From Ophioderma brevispina (Eukaryota > Echinodermata > Ophiuroidea > Amphilepidida > Ophiodermatidae): 64,000 nt of DNA. How positions within the stretch are numbered: the stretch's first letter is position 1; the number at the start of each line of letters is the position of its first letter. This document shows positions 36,943 through 47,639 of the stretch, piece after piece. Location of the stretch: the NCBI GenBank assembly GCA_023653785.1, contig JAMKCH010002965.1, positions 82,591 to 146,590 on the forward strand. Direction: 5' to 3'. Position numbers and translations under genes: made by a program. Below the pieces are notes generated by a model that worked only from the letters and a program-made list of their open reading frames with translations, did no database searches and had not been told where the DNA came from.

Positions 36943-38030
36943 TCTAAATATTTTAAGCCCTCATCAGTTTGGTTTCCTCCCAAAGAGATCCACATATATG
37001 GTCATCAATGACCTTTACTCTAGAATAACTGGAAGTCTTGATAAAAAACTCTCCACTGTAGGTATATTCCTTGATCTAGGTAAAGCATTCGATACCATAA
37101 ATCATAAAATACTATTTCAGAATCTTCATAAATATGGTATTCGAGGTCTAGCAAACAATAAGATCGCGGACTATCTTTCAAACAGAAAACAGTTTGTAAT
37201 CTATAATCAAAACTCATCTACCCTTACAGAAATAACTTGTGGAGCATCTCAAGGATCCATCTTAGGTCCACTTTTGATCTCCCCCTTTGTTCTCCCCCTT
37301 TGCTCCAAAAAAAAATCTTCACTTCATAACTTTTGCCGATGATACGAATGTTCTTTTTTCTCATGAAGACCCAAAATGCTTGGAATCAAAATTAAACGAA
37401 GAACTCATTGGAATCTCTCAAAATTATATGATCTTTAAAAACAAACACAAGAGCCGACCTACTACAAACCTGAAGATTAAAATTGATAATAATGAAATAA
37501 CCCAAGTTCACACCACGAAATTCTTAGGAATTTTGATAGATAATGATTATCTTGGAAATCCCACACAATTCATGTGTCCTTTCTTACCCCGGGAATCTCT
37601 CCACACACTATATAATATATTAGTTCTCCCCTATCTCAGTTATTGTGCAATCATTTGGACAGATAAAAACAACTCTAATCTTGATTCAATTTTCCGAATG
37701 CAAAAAAGGCTTTCCCACACCGACCCTCTTTTTAAGTCTATAAGTACTTTAAAAATCAATGACATATATACTCTTCAGCTAGCATCATTTATGTACCAAT
37801 ATCACCATATGATGTTACCGCCAGGCTTATTAGACCATAACTTTTTCACCATTAATGCAGCAATACAGCACACGCCATGCAATTGATTTTTATATCAAGC
37901 CCACTAACACACTTCTGGCCGGAAACACAAAAAAAAACACAGGGTGCATTGCTTCGGAATTCACTACATCATAAACTTAAAAATTGCTCCTCTCTTGTTA
38001 TGTTAAAAATGGCCTGAAAAATCAAATCAT
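36943..38030 (+). pseudogene. LINE reverse transcriptase, frameshifted
   Basis: Reads SPHQFGFLPKRST, then VGIFLDLGKAFDTINHKILF, then GASQGSILGPLL (normally G-x-PQGS-LGPLLF). A frameshift near 37275 follows, then ITFADDTNVLF with the FADD catalytic pair at about 37336, a thumb region, and LYNILVLPYLSYCAIIW (about 37602-37660). Past 37886 other frames still carry C-terminal sequence. Proline is replaced by serine in PQGS and the frame breaks at least twice, so it is inactive. Confidence 0.88.
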
Positions 38031-38356
38031 CGATCAATGCAGTTCATATTCACCTTAAGACTATACAGCTGTCAAATGTTTTTTGTATGGTCTGTCCATC
38101 TGCACCTTTCGTTTCTTGCCTGATTACGTTTGATTGGAGTGTTTTGTTCAATTCTGTTTTCATTTTTATATGTTTGTTTTAGCTCAATTAAGTTTTTTTT
38201 GTCCCGTACTTTATTAGGTAATTAGAATATTTTTGTCTATCATGAATTAATTTGTAAACAATAACGTTACCTTATCAGGGTGCTATTATTCACACGCCTT
38301 GCTTTCTTATGGTATTCTCATCTCAGTTGAATTTAATGTCTATTTTCGTATAATTA

Positions 38357-39432
38357 TACCGTGTGTCCCAAAGAAAAACGCAACATTTAGTGTCAGGTGG
38401 CTTAAGTTTTGAACAAAAGCATGTGACTACTTATTCTTTATTATAATGTAAGATAGCACTGTCAGCTAACGTCCCTGAAAAATTCATAGTGATTGAGTCA
38501 ATAATTTTTAAGATATGACCCCAACAATCAAGTAACCTGCAGGATCCATTTTAATGAGAAGCTGGTAACCACACGACTGGCAATGAAGAACAGAATGAGA
38601 AATGCAATTTTTATTACAATCAACATTTAATCGCCCAAAGTTCCTGCAGAATAACTTCTATTGGATCAAATAACTGCATTTACATTATTATTATTTAACT
38701 GATAATGAAAAAAAATTAATTTATTGGTTATAAAATACATTTCAAGACGATATAAAACTATGACTAAATCATAGACTAACTCCACATTACATAAAATGTT
38801 AAATGCGTTGGGCTGGAACTTGCTTGTTACTGAAAAAATGTTACATTCTCAACTTTATGAAAGTAAAACATGTGTTTTCAACACAAAACTCAATAACAAT
38901 ATCAATGTATTCATTCAATCATTAAATTTTGGGTTAAGATCACTCATTGTGTGCCGTCACAACATGATGATGAATGATTAGCTCTAATCCAATGCTGTCT
39001 AATTTGGACAATACAACGAGTTTGTTGATCATACATTCCTAATTCCATCTTTTAAGTGTGTTAAAATGCATGTTTATTAGCTGTCATTATCAATGGAAAC
39101 ATTCATATGTTAATATCTGTTGCAGTACCTGTCTTTTAAAAAAAGGAAAATGGTGGTTGGACTCAGAGATTCATATTGGTGGTTCTGGGCGCAAAACTTA
39201 CAGTGCCGTATTTGTAGTTAATAGCGCCTCAATTTGGTTAAATGGGTCCTGCAGGTTACTTGATTTCTGGGGTCATATCTTAAAAAGTATTAACTCTACC
39301 TTTATGAACTTTTCAAGGACATTAGCTAATAGTCTCATCTTACCTTACAACAAAGAATAAGTAGTTACATGCTTTTGTTCAAAACTTATGGCGCCTGACA
39401 CCAAGTGTTGCGTTTTTTGGGGACACACGGTA
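38357..39432. mobile_element. Tc1/mariner-like non-autonomous element with long inverted repeats
   Basis: Ends TACCGTGTGTCCCAAAGAAA and its complement, flanked by TA on both sides (ATTATACC ... GGTATATT). The inverted repeats extend about 190 bp (38357-38548 and 39236-39432), sharing GCATGTGACTACTTATTC and AAGATATGACCCCA-type stretches. The 690-bp interior shows no transposase and no DDE/D motif. TA target sites and CCGTGTGTCCC-type ends are typical of the IS630-Tc1-mariner group. It sits in the 3' region of the CR1/L2-like LINE. Confidence 0.88.
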
Positions 39433-39677
39433 TATTGTTGTTATGCATTGTTGTTGAGATGGAAATAAATCTGAATCTGAATCTGAAATCTGACACCGAT
39501 GTTTTTGCAGTATGCATAACCAAATTGGTTGATGATGTAATGACGTTAAATTGTAGAATTTGATTTATTACATGCTTGATCAATATCTGGCATACGGTTC
39601 CGGAGATAATGGTCGATCACAGTGAAGCATTGTTTTCAAACGTTTTCCTATGTCTCTTCTTTTGTGAAGAGTGACAT

Positions 39678-40143
39678 TTAAGGAGAACCCGTACATCGAA
39701 TAATATTAAACAATATACACTACAAAATAATTATTGGCCACATATCGAGTGGTTTCAAAGAAAAACGGAATTATATTTAACCCTAACAATGAATTAAAAC
39801 CACCTAGTCTGACCATGTCCTATTTAAAAATCGCACTAGTGTATAACGTGTTATGCGATACGGCCGGCACGTTTGCGTCATATATGCCATAGGAAATACA
39901 CATTATGAAAGCATCATGTGTAAAGGTGTATGACGCTACTGTGCCGTCCGTATCGCATAACACAAATACATATCCCATATACACTAGCGCGAATTTCAAA
40001 TAGCGCATGGTCAGACAAAATGTTTTAATTCATTTTATGGTTAGTATAATTCCGTTTTCCCATGAAATCACTCCATATGTGTTTAATAATTGTTTTTATA
40101 GTGTATAGTGTATAAGTTATTCCTGACACAGGTTCTCCTTTAA
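39678..40143. mobile_element. TTAA-bounded hairpin element, family d
   Basis: 466 bp. Left TTAAGGAGAACCCGTAC pairs with right GACACAGGTTCTCCTTTAA. Complementarity runs almost the whole length through AAAACGGAATTATA, TCTGACCATG, CACTAGTGTATA, GTTATGCGATACGG and GGCAC. It is effectively a long imperfect hairpin, with a loop around 39890-39910. No coding. Confidence 0.88.
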
Positions 40144-41609
40144 GTTGTGAGCATGGAATTTGGCTAGATTCTTCTTCTTCAACCTCTTTATCCAGATAGA
40201 TTTCCGGGTCGAGATCCCGTATTTTTTAAAATATTGTGCATTAACCAATTTTGAAGTAAATACAAAATTGAATTTGGAAGCAAAGTGTCAATGTGTCGGT
40301 TGGACTTTGCGTTTCATGATACTCCAGACCATAAAAATATTTCTACTCCAAAGTAAATGAAGGTTACTGACAGTAATACTGTACGGTCGTGATTCTCTTC
40401 TAACAAACAACAGTATTCCGAATGTTATATACTTTACCTTAAAGCCATAAGTTACTGAAACAAAACGTATTGAAAAGCCTGGTGTTTTTTCTTTGATGTG
40501 ATGCACAAAACAACTAACTTATGTTGATATTTAATATTGAAAAAAGAAATCGGTTTTTGATTGTACCATTTTTGGAGACAGGCTTTAGTTCAATCCAGCG
40601 GGTCATCTTTATGTTTCATTTTGTATATTGGCACAATCTCGCTTTGTTCCCACTTTGTTGGCACTATCTCTCTCTTCCCTCCAGATGGCTTCCTTCCCTC
40701 ATAAACCATTGTCACACTTTTCTCATTGACGATGTTGACCACCTTAATGGGGTCGAAGGTAAAAGCAGAACAGCCTGGTGCTTTCCCACTCTTACCAAGT
40801 GCCTGTTTGTCTTCCTCGTCTATGATATGGGGTCGAAGGTAAAAGCAGAACAGCCTGGTGCTTTCCCACTCTTACCAAGTGCCTGTTTGCCTTCCTCGTC
40901 TATGATATGGGGTCGAAGGTAAAAGCAGAACAGCCTGGTGCTTTCCTTACCAAGTGCCTGTTTGCCTTCCTCGTCTATGATGTTTGGCCCTGGGCCATCG
41001 GCTGGTGGCACATCAGCAAGAGACTCGCTTTCATTTTCAACATTTAAAAATGTTTCAAAATACTCTCTCTCTCGTATCTTCTCATCTGTTTCCCTTTCGG
41101 TTCCTTATCACCGTCAGCTCTCCCATATCTCTCCTGCTACATATTCTCTGTTTGGTGATCGTATAAATGGTCTCCATCTTATCATACCACTATTTGCCTA
41201 GATTATTTTATATGTTAAATATGTTGCATAATTATTGCATTTTTGCGACTAATTGATGCCATTAAATATTGGAGATTGCGGAAATTCGTATATATATTAT
41301 TGTTTCCTCACCCTGCGACATTTAGGAAAATTCAAATTAATTACACCAGAACGAATGTATATTATTTTTATTCATGATTTGTTTTCAATATAAATTAACG
41401 TATAATTGAAAATAATATTGATTTTCCTTTTTTGGTATGAAAAGCGGCCTCAATTTAACCGAATGTTTATTGGGCTGTCGTGTTTCTTTTCTTTAAAAAG
41501 AAACTTCAAAAGAGGACCATAACTAGCAAACGGAATATTGTATGGTCATGCAATTTGGCACAGATGATAAGTAAAATAGATCTACAAACCATGAAAACAG
41601 ATTTTGAAA
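40144..41609. other. no gene recognised, apart from an 80-bp tandem repeat
   Basis: Short frames only. Pyrimidine-rich plus-strand sequence at 40640-41160. See the repeat at 40749. Confidence 0.45.
40749..40983. repeat. 80-bp tandem repeat, three copies
   Basis: Copies begin at 40749, 40829 and 40909 with GGGGTCGAAGGTAAAAGCAG. The third lacks 8 bases. Copies are almost identical, so the expansion is recent or is an assembly artefact. On the minus strand a frame reads IIDEEGKQALGK twice, but 80 is not a multiple of three, so the repeat does not keep frame. Confidence 0.9.
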
Positions 41610-41894
41610 CTAAAGGCACTATCAGTGATTTGCTAAATCAGGAAATCGAAAAATAAAAAAAAATACCAAAAATCATATTTTTGCACGTTGTATTGAGTAC
41701 AGGTATCCTTCACGCTCTGAAAGTAATGAGACAAACTCGGATACCTTAGCCAATACTGTCCGTACGTGACATACGTAATTGAATGGCGCTTCATCTTCGA
41801 ACACTTATAGACCTATCCTTCACTTTCAAGAAATTCCTGCAAATTTCAAATATTTTTCACTCTCTCTCGGGAGAATCACTAATAATGTCTTTAA
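41610..41894. mobile_element. TTAA-bounded MITE, family a, copy 2
   Basis: Left end CTAAAGGCACTATCAGTGAT (TTAA decayed), right end AATCACTAATAATGTCTTTAA. About 285 bp, with internal deletions compared with the copy at 23918. Confidence 0.8.
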
Positions 41895-41993
41895 TTTTCA
41901 AAATTTTAATTATGAACAAAAATTAACTTGATTGGTCAATTCACGGTTACGTTACCATGACAACCATAGCTTTATGGTTTTGTGCGTATTGTA

Positions 41994-42851
41994 CCATACT
42001 CGCCTTAAAAGAGTGAAAAAATCACTCTGAATTTCGAGTTATTTTAAATGAACTCTAAGCGAAGTGGCTTTTACTCTCAAAGAGCGAGAAAAGGCAACCC
42101 GACACCTTCACGCGCGGTTAACAGAGCTCACTCTCTACCGAGGCTCAATTCCACTCTTTTCGGAGTGAAGCCCACTCTGAACTCTTATCGACCGGTTTTA
42201 GCTCTAAAAAATGATAAAATGCTCACTCTTTTTTCGGAGTGAACTAATAGCCAATCAAAACCCGCTTCGAACAACATGGCTGAACGAGTTAAGTGGAGCC
42301 GTCACAAACGGTTGACCGAATTTGAATTAAAGTGAAGCATCATAATATCTTCACGTGTGAATTAGATTTGGATGTGGCGGTTCAAGTTCATAGCATTTAT
42401 CGAAAATTGTGGAGAAAGCTTAATGTTATTTACAGGCTCCCGGCCAGGCTAGCTTACACGTGTACGAAACGCCTCAATCCTGCATGCACGGCAATGCATG
42501 ATACCGTTAATCACCTCCCCCCAATGCTGCAACAATCATGCATGTCTCACTGAATCAAGCCAATGATGCGCCACAATAGTCATTCATTTCACGATGCTAT
42601 GAATTATGACCGACACATACAAATCTCACCCAACAAACAAATTCCTAAATAATCCAACTCTATAAGAGTGACTGGTTCCTCTAAACAGGAGTTATCAGTT
42701 CACATCTTTCCTTAGAGTTATTTTGTTCACTCTTTATTTTTGGTGGATCTCACTCTAAAAGATGCGTTCACTCACTGGCTCTTTTTTTGAGTGATATTTC
42801 CACTCTTTTATAGGTGGTTTTTCACTCTTTCGTTAAAAGAGAGTATACTCC
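41994..42851. mobile_element. CACTCT-motif inverted-repeat element
   Basis: TTAAAAGAGTGAAAAAATCA at 42005 is complementary in part to GGTTTTTCACTCTTTCGTTAAAAGAG ending near 42843. ACTCT or AGAGT words recur densely at both ends (42005-42245 and 42655-42850), in both orientations, and are sparse in the middle. The middle (42270-42640) holds short frames with no recognised product. Confidence 0.68.
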
Positions 42852-43299
42852 CACCCAATTAAGCAGAGTCCGTTTTGTGTCCCCATGTTTAGAGCTTTTT
42901 CAAGTCTTTTCTCGTTCAGCGTACAACCCGAAATATGTCACGTTTCTAAAAACTAGTGATCATATGTAACAATGTGAATAAATTCAAGGCAACTCATTTT
43001 GAGAAGTTGTCCAAAGTGGCGTTACATGTTATCCATTAGCCCCTACCTTTTTCATGGTTTGATAGATATTGTCGGAAAAAGCTTATTCCCTCCCTATTTC
43101 CCTATGTCAGTTTGATTCTTAGGTAATGTTTCCCGTCTGAGCGACTGTAATCATTTACAAAGAATGATCAGTCTATGCTCTTCATTTAACACACCAACTA
43201 CCATGTTAAGCCCGCGGATGAGATTTTCCTTTTCTTCTCTTTCGCTCCCCAATCCAGAATTTCTTCACGAGTAAGCTGAATCCCTGGCCCGCGGTATCC
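42852..43299. other. no gene recognised
   Basis: Unremarkable AT-rich sequence. Confidence 0.4.
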
Positions 43300-43700
43300 A
43301 TGATACGAAGCTTCCGACTATGGGCCCGTATTTTGAGACTGGGGGGCGGATTGGTAACATCAGGGGTTTACACCCTACTATTATTCGACACTGGCTGCGA
43401 ATATATTTACAGTTGTGACTCTCTAGACACACTGGACCCGACGCTTTAACGTCCCCCCTCCAAGGACGGGATGCTTTCACATATTCAATTTTGCCCAACA
43501 ATTCCGAGTGAACCGTGGAGGAGAGTTGTATTCTGTATTTTAAATCAATAGCTTGCGTACAGATCAATCCAGAATTGAGTACCCGAATAACTCCCAGCAA
43601 GTGACCCCCCCCCCGCCGGGATTCGAACCCGGTATTTGTTGGTAAATTTTGCGCCCCGGCAAACACTCTAAACCGCAGACCACGCGCTCCCATAATAGTA
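43300..43700 (-). mobile_element. tRNA-derived SINE
   Basis: On the minus strand the head (43700 to about 43605) reads GGGAGCGCGTGGTCTGCGGT and ends CCGGGTTCGAATCCCGGCGG, with a good T-arm and B box, but the acceptor strands do not pair. The body downstream has GGGGACGTTAAAGCGTCGGG and AGAGTCACAACTGTAAATAT, as in many tRNA-headed SINEs of marine invertebrates. A 182-codon open frame (43265-43813) runs through it and is a by-product. Confidence 0.7.
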
Positions 43701-44414
43701 ATGAAAATCGCATGGTGGCTGGTGAGAAGGACGATGGTTGCGGATCCATGAAATAGCATTAAATGCCTTAGACGAATAGTAAAATCGCAAGATCTATCTA
43801 CAACATTTTCCATATTTAAATTATTTACATTTTATGTAGCTTTTTCTTTTTTTTCTCATTTTGTCAAAGCACGAATAAGACCATTAACCACTGCTCAATA
43901 AAATCACATTTTTGATGATTACAAGAAAGCGTGAGGCCGTCTTAACACTTCAACTTACCAATGATGTCACGTATAGAACATTTTTCGACAATCTCCTGAT
44001 ATGGTAATATAATATAATTAATATGTCTTGTGTATGATTTTTCAATTGTCATAATTAGATTGCTGTCAGTCTTATCACTTGAGGTATTTTAGGATATAGC
44101 TTAACCTTGTTGCAGATATGCACAACTTTTTTTTCCTAATTTACAAATCCCCTGCTAGGGCCTTTAATGTATTATTTCACGGCAGATTAGTTACACAAAC
44201 CCGCATTAGATTAAAAAATGTGTAATTATTGTATGAACTAAAAACACCCTCCTTGAAAAGCAACCTGCATATTCCATCTTTTTCGTTAATGACAATTGGT
44301 GTCATGTATGCTTTTCCTCACAGATATCCGGAGCAGACCTTTACAGAGGGCGCAATTTGAAAATGTACTGCTTTGTTGCATGAGAAAGACAGAAACGCCA
44401 TGTTCCGCTTTCCT
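43701..44414. other. no gene recognised
   Basis: AT-rich sequence leading into the microsatellite. Confidence 0.4.
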
Positions 44415-45173
44415 GTCCTAACTTGCTTGCTGCCTGTCTGCCTGACTGCCGGCCTCCTGCTGCTTCCTGCCTGCCTTTCCGGCCCTTGCTGCCTACCTGC
44501 ATTCCACAGCGTGCCTGCTAACCCTGTCGGCCTGTCTGCCTTCCTGCCTGCCTGTCTCCCTGCCTGCCTGTTTATCTGTCTGCCTACCTGCCCGCCTTCC
44601 CGCCTGCTGCCTGTCTACCTCCTGCCTGTCTGCCTCCTGCCTGCCTTTTTACCTGTCTGCCTACCTGCCCGCCTGCATTCCTGCCTGTTCCTACCTGCAT
44701 TCCTCCTGCCGTCGTCTGCTGCCTGCCCTGTCTACCTGTCCTGCCTACCTGCTTCCCTGCCTGCCTGCCTGTCTGCCTGCTGCCTGTTACCCTGTCTGCC
44801 TGTCTACCCTTGCCTACCTGCCTTCCCTCCGCCTGCCTGCCGGTCTACCTGCTGCCTGTCCCTGCCCGCCTGCCTGCCTTTTTTACCTGTCTGCCTACCT
44901 GCCCGCCTGCATTCCTGCCTGGCTGCCTGTCTGCCGCCTTTCTTGTCTACCTGCCTGCTGTCACCCTGCCTGCCTGTCTACTGTCTGCCCCTGCCTGCCT
45001 GCCTACCTGCATTCCTGCCTGCCTGCCTCTCCTACCTGCCTTCCCTGTCTGCTGTCTACCTGTCGGCCTACCTACATTCCTGCCGTGCCCTGCCTGTCTA
45101 CCTCCTGCTGTCTGCCTTCCACCTGCCTGTTTACCTCTCTGCCTACCTGCCCGCTGGCCGTACCTGTAATTCC
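44415..45173. repeat. CTGCCTGT/CTGCCTAC microsatellite, left part
   Basis: About 750 bp of CTGC, CTGT and CTAC tetranucleotides on the plus strand, impure. A 284-codon frame rich in Cys, Leu and Pro follows from the repeat and should not be read as a gene. The same repeat resumes at 51108, after the LINE. Confidence 0.92.
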
Positions 45174-45720
45174 TTTTTTTCCCTTTTCACAAACAACAAA
45201 GAGTTCTGTCCTTTATTTTTACCATAGGCATACATGTACATATAAAAATAACTTCACAGTGCAAATAAAACTTCCACTTAATAAAATAAAAAGTACATGG
45301 ACCCCTTAAAATACCCATAACATTTCATCGACAAGTTGGGTACTGAATAAAGACCATTAGTGATGGGTACTGGAATGAGACCATGATTGTACCATAAACC
45401 CTTAATAACATGCAATACCAACAGATCTTATTTTGATGTTGACACCACGGAACACTTTTTTTTTACACTTCCAATATAAGCAAAAATACAAAAAATACAT
45501 CGGTCCCTGGCCACTTTTATTGCCCTGCCATTGCGGTTTGTGAATGATAGGCCTCTCATGTCCCTTGACCCAACATGCAAACCTTGACCTCAGAAATGAG
45601 GCCTTGCTTTAATTTTCCAAGAACTAAGTTTGTTCCACTTGAACTTCACCTTTTCAATTGAAGTCATTATACAATTTGGGAAAAAAAAACAGGCCTATCT
45701 CTAAAACTTAAACCCTCACA

Positions 45721-45734
45721 TGACCTTTGACCTG
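45721..45734 (-). promoter_or_regulatory. perfect DR1 nuclear-receptor-type half-site pair
   Basis: The minus strand reads CAGGTCAAAGGTCA, two AGGTCA half-sites with one-base spacing. It lies in the tandem repeat of the LINE 3' untranslated region, where similar TGACC words recur, so it may be a by-product. Function is untested. Confidence 0.3.
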
Positions 45735-46178
45735 CCATGTGACCCTTTACCTCATAAAAAGGATCATATGTTGACCTAAAACACGACTTGTTCCGACCGA
45801 ACTTCACCTTTCAAATTGAAGTCAATCTACATTTACACCCTATCACATGCCATTTGACCTTGGCATGCGACCTTTGTCCTAACAAATAGGGATCCCATGC
45901 CGCCACATACTAATTTGGTTCGAAATTGGAACCTCACTACAAATGAGGTCAATTCTACATTGTCAACCTATTTCACAACCCGACCTCACATACCTGTGAC
46001 TTTGGCATGTGACCCTTGACCTCATCAGCAATGAAGCGTTTCCATGTTGCCATGATGCAGTTGGTCTAATCCATCGAAACCTCAATATTACGGGCAAAAT
46101 ATGTTTAACCTCCTTCACACAACAGACATCAACAGGCAACATCAGTGAAAAGGGTCCCAATGCGTCTTCATGCCTTAA

Positions 46179-46979
46179 CACTTAAGGTGACCAAGGGGGG
46201 GGGGGGGGTTCCTAGGGACCCCCAAATTGTTTTGCGCGCTGGCCGCTTACGCGTGGGATTTGCGCCAAATTTTTTTTGTAATTGTCGGACTTTTAAATGC
46301 GCTTCTTTTCATACCAAAATAATTAAAATCGACCAAGCGTTTAAATGAGTTAATTGTGGGGGTCCCATGGAACCCCCCCCCCTTGGGCCTACGGAGTCCT
46401 TCGAATATTTTTAAAATAAATAAGAAACCAAGAACCAAAGCAATTTTTTTTTTGCTGAATATAAGTTCACACATACATGTAAGTAACACTTATTATAACA
46501 TTAAAAAAATTTAACCCTTTATTGCTAAAAACAATTTTCATCATGGATGTTTGCCAAACCGTTACTGTACAAACTCATGGGACAATGACTTGGCTTTTTG
46601 CAACACCAATAACAAATACAGATTCCCTAAAACTGCTAGTTGGTGTACATATATGTAATTTTGGTCTTCTAAATGATATCAACATAAAATAAGTTTTCAA
46701 AATGTTTGGTGAAGCGCAAGGTCATTGGAATTTTCCGTCGTTTTTTTCCCAATTTTCGCGTGTTTGAAACAATTTTTGCCCCTAATTTTTTTTAATATTC
46801 CAAATAAAAATTCCATTTTTTGTTGCTGCTTTTGGGGTTGTCTTTGCCTCCTTCACCTTGGTATAATTTCGTGCAAAAATTCCCTCGGAAATTGGTTCCT
46901 TAGGGGGGGTGCCATGGAATCCCCCCCCCCCCCCCCGGGGGCCACCAACGGGAGTGCAAACCCTTGGTCACTTAAGTGG
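46179..46979. mobile_element. MITE with CACTTAAGGTGACCAAGG ends, nested in the LINE
   Basis: CACTTAAGGTGACCAAGG at 46179 pairs with CCTTGGTCACTTAAGTG ending near 46978. The element is about 800 bp. The left 200 bp form a second inverted repeat around G and C runs (GGTTCCTAGGGACCCCC and GGGGGTCCCATGGAACCCCC). Homopolymer G and C tracts of 10 or more lie at both ends. No coding sequence. Confidence 0.78.
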
Positions 46980-47639
46980 TAGGGAGGAGACCAAAAACAA
47001 ACAAAAATGTGTACATATACGTAATAAAAATACTAATATACGTATTGGGTCAAAAAAATTAAAAAAATGAAAAGTACATTTCGAGATCCCAGCACCTTTC
47101 ATTCTTGTTTATGGTCACAAGGATATACCAAAAAAAGAGCGAAATCAATTCAGGTATTTCGGATGATACCGCTTCGATATCATAATTGAATGTTCATGAC
47201 AAGCTACCCCAGAGGCCACTATACCACAAAAGTCCACTTTACAGCAGGAAAATACACAAATGCGAAATTCTTCTAGAGAGAAGACCAAATATGCTGTATG
47301 TCCTTCTTGCACACATTACCATACTTTCGCCAAACAGTTCAGATGATCATGAAAAACAACCAGTTTGAGGCAAGTCAGAGGACAAGGCTGGGATCACAGA
47401 ATGAGCACCTGTAAATTATATATAATATTATCCATCTGTTGTCCACCAATCAGTCTTATTTTATTCATTGCAATATATCTCTCAGAATCATATACTCTCA
47501 ACAGCTGAATAAAAGCTTGTAGTTGGCCTTTTACTTTCATTTCGCATTGTCTATAAATAAATATTTGGCATAAGTATTAACAAGAGTAAAGTAGACATTT
47601 GAGGATGTTTAAAGTACAAAGCAAAATATTCTTGGCATT

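Larger units (their letters stand above)
36184..39492 (+). mobile_element. CR1/L2-like LINE, internally deleted, with two nested MITEs
   Basis: Starts with an ORF2-like N-terminus at 36184. The endonuclease start motif SLFHNIRSLNKHAND (about 36366-36410) is typical of the CR1/L2/Crack group. The frame stops at 36472, and most of the endonuclease is missing. Reverse transcriptase sequence resumes at 36943. The 3' end is AATAAA directly followed by a short (TCTGAA)n tail at 39464-39492, which is the tail style of this LINE group. A MITE occupies 36481-36907 and a Tc1/mariner-like element occupies 38357-39432 in the 3' untranslated part. The layering gives the order of events: LINE first, the MITEs later. 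Confidence 0.8.

Noticed and set aside
43265..43813. 182-codon minus-strand frame
   Set aside because: It runs through a tRNA-derived SINE, including its tRNA-like head, and shows no protein family.
44373..45227. 284-codon Cys/Leu/Pro-rich frame
   Set aside because: It is the translation of the CTGCCTGT microsatellite, and frames on the same strand overlap it with the same bias.
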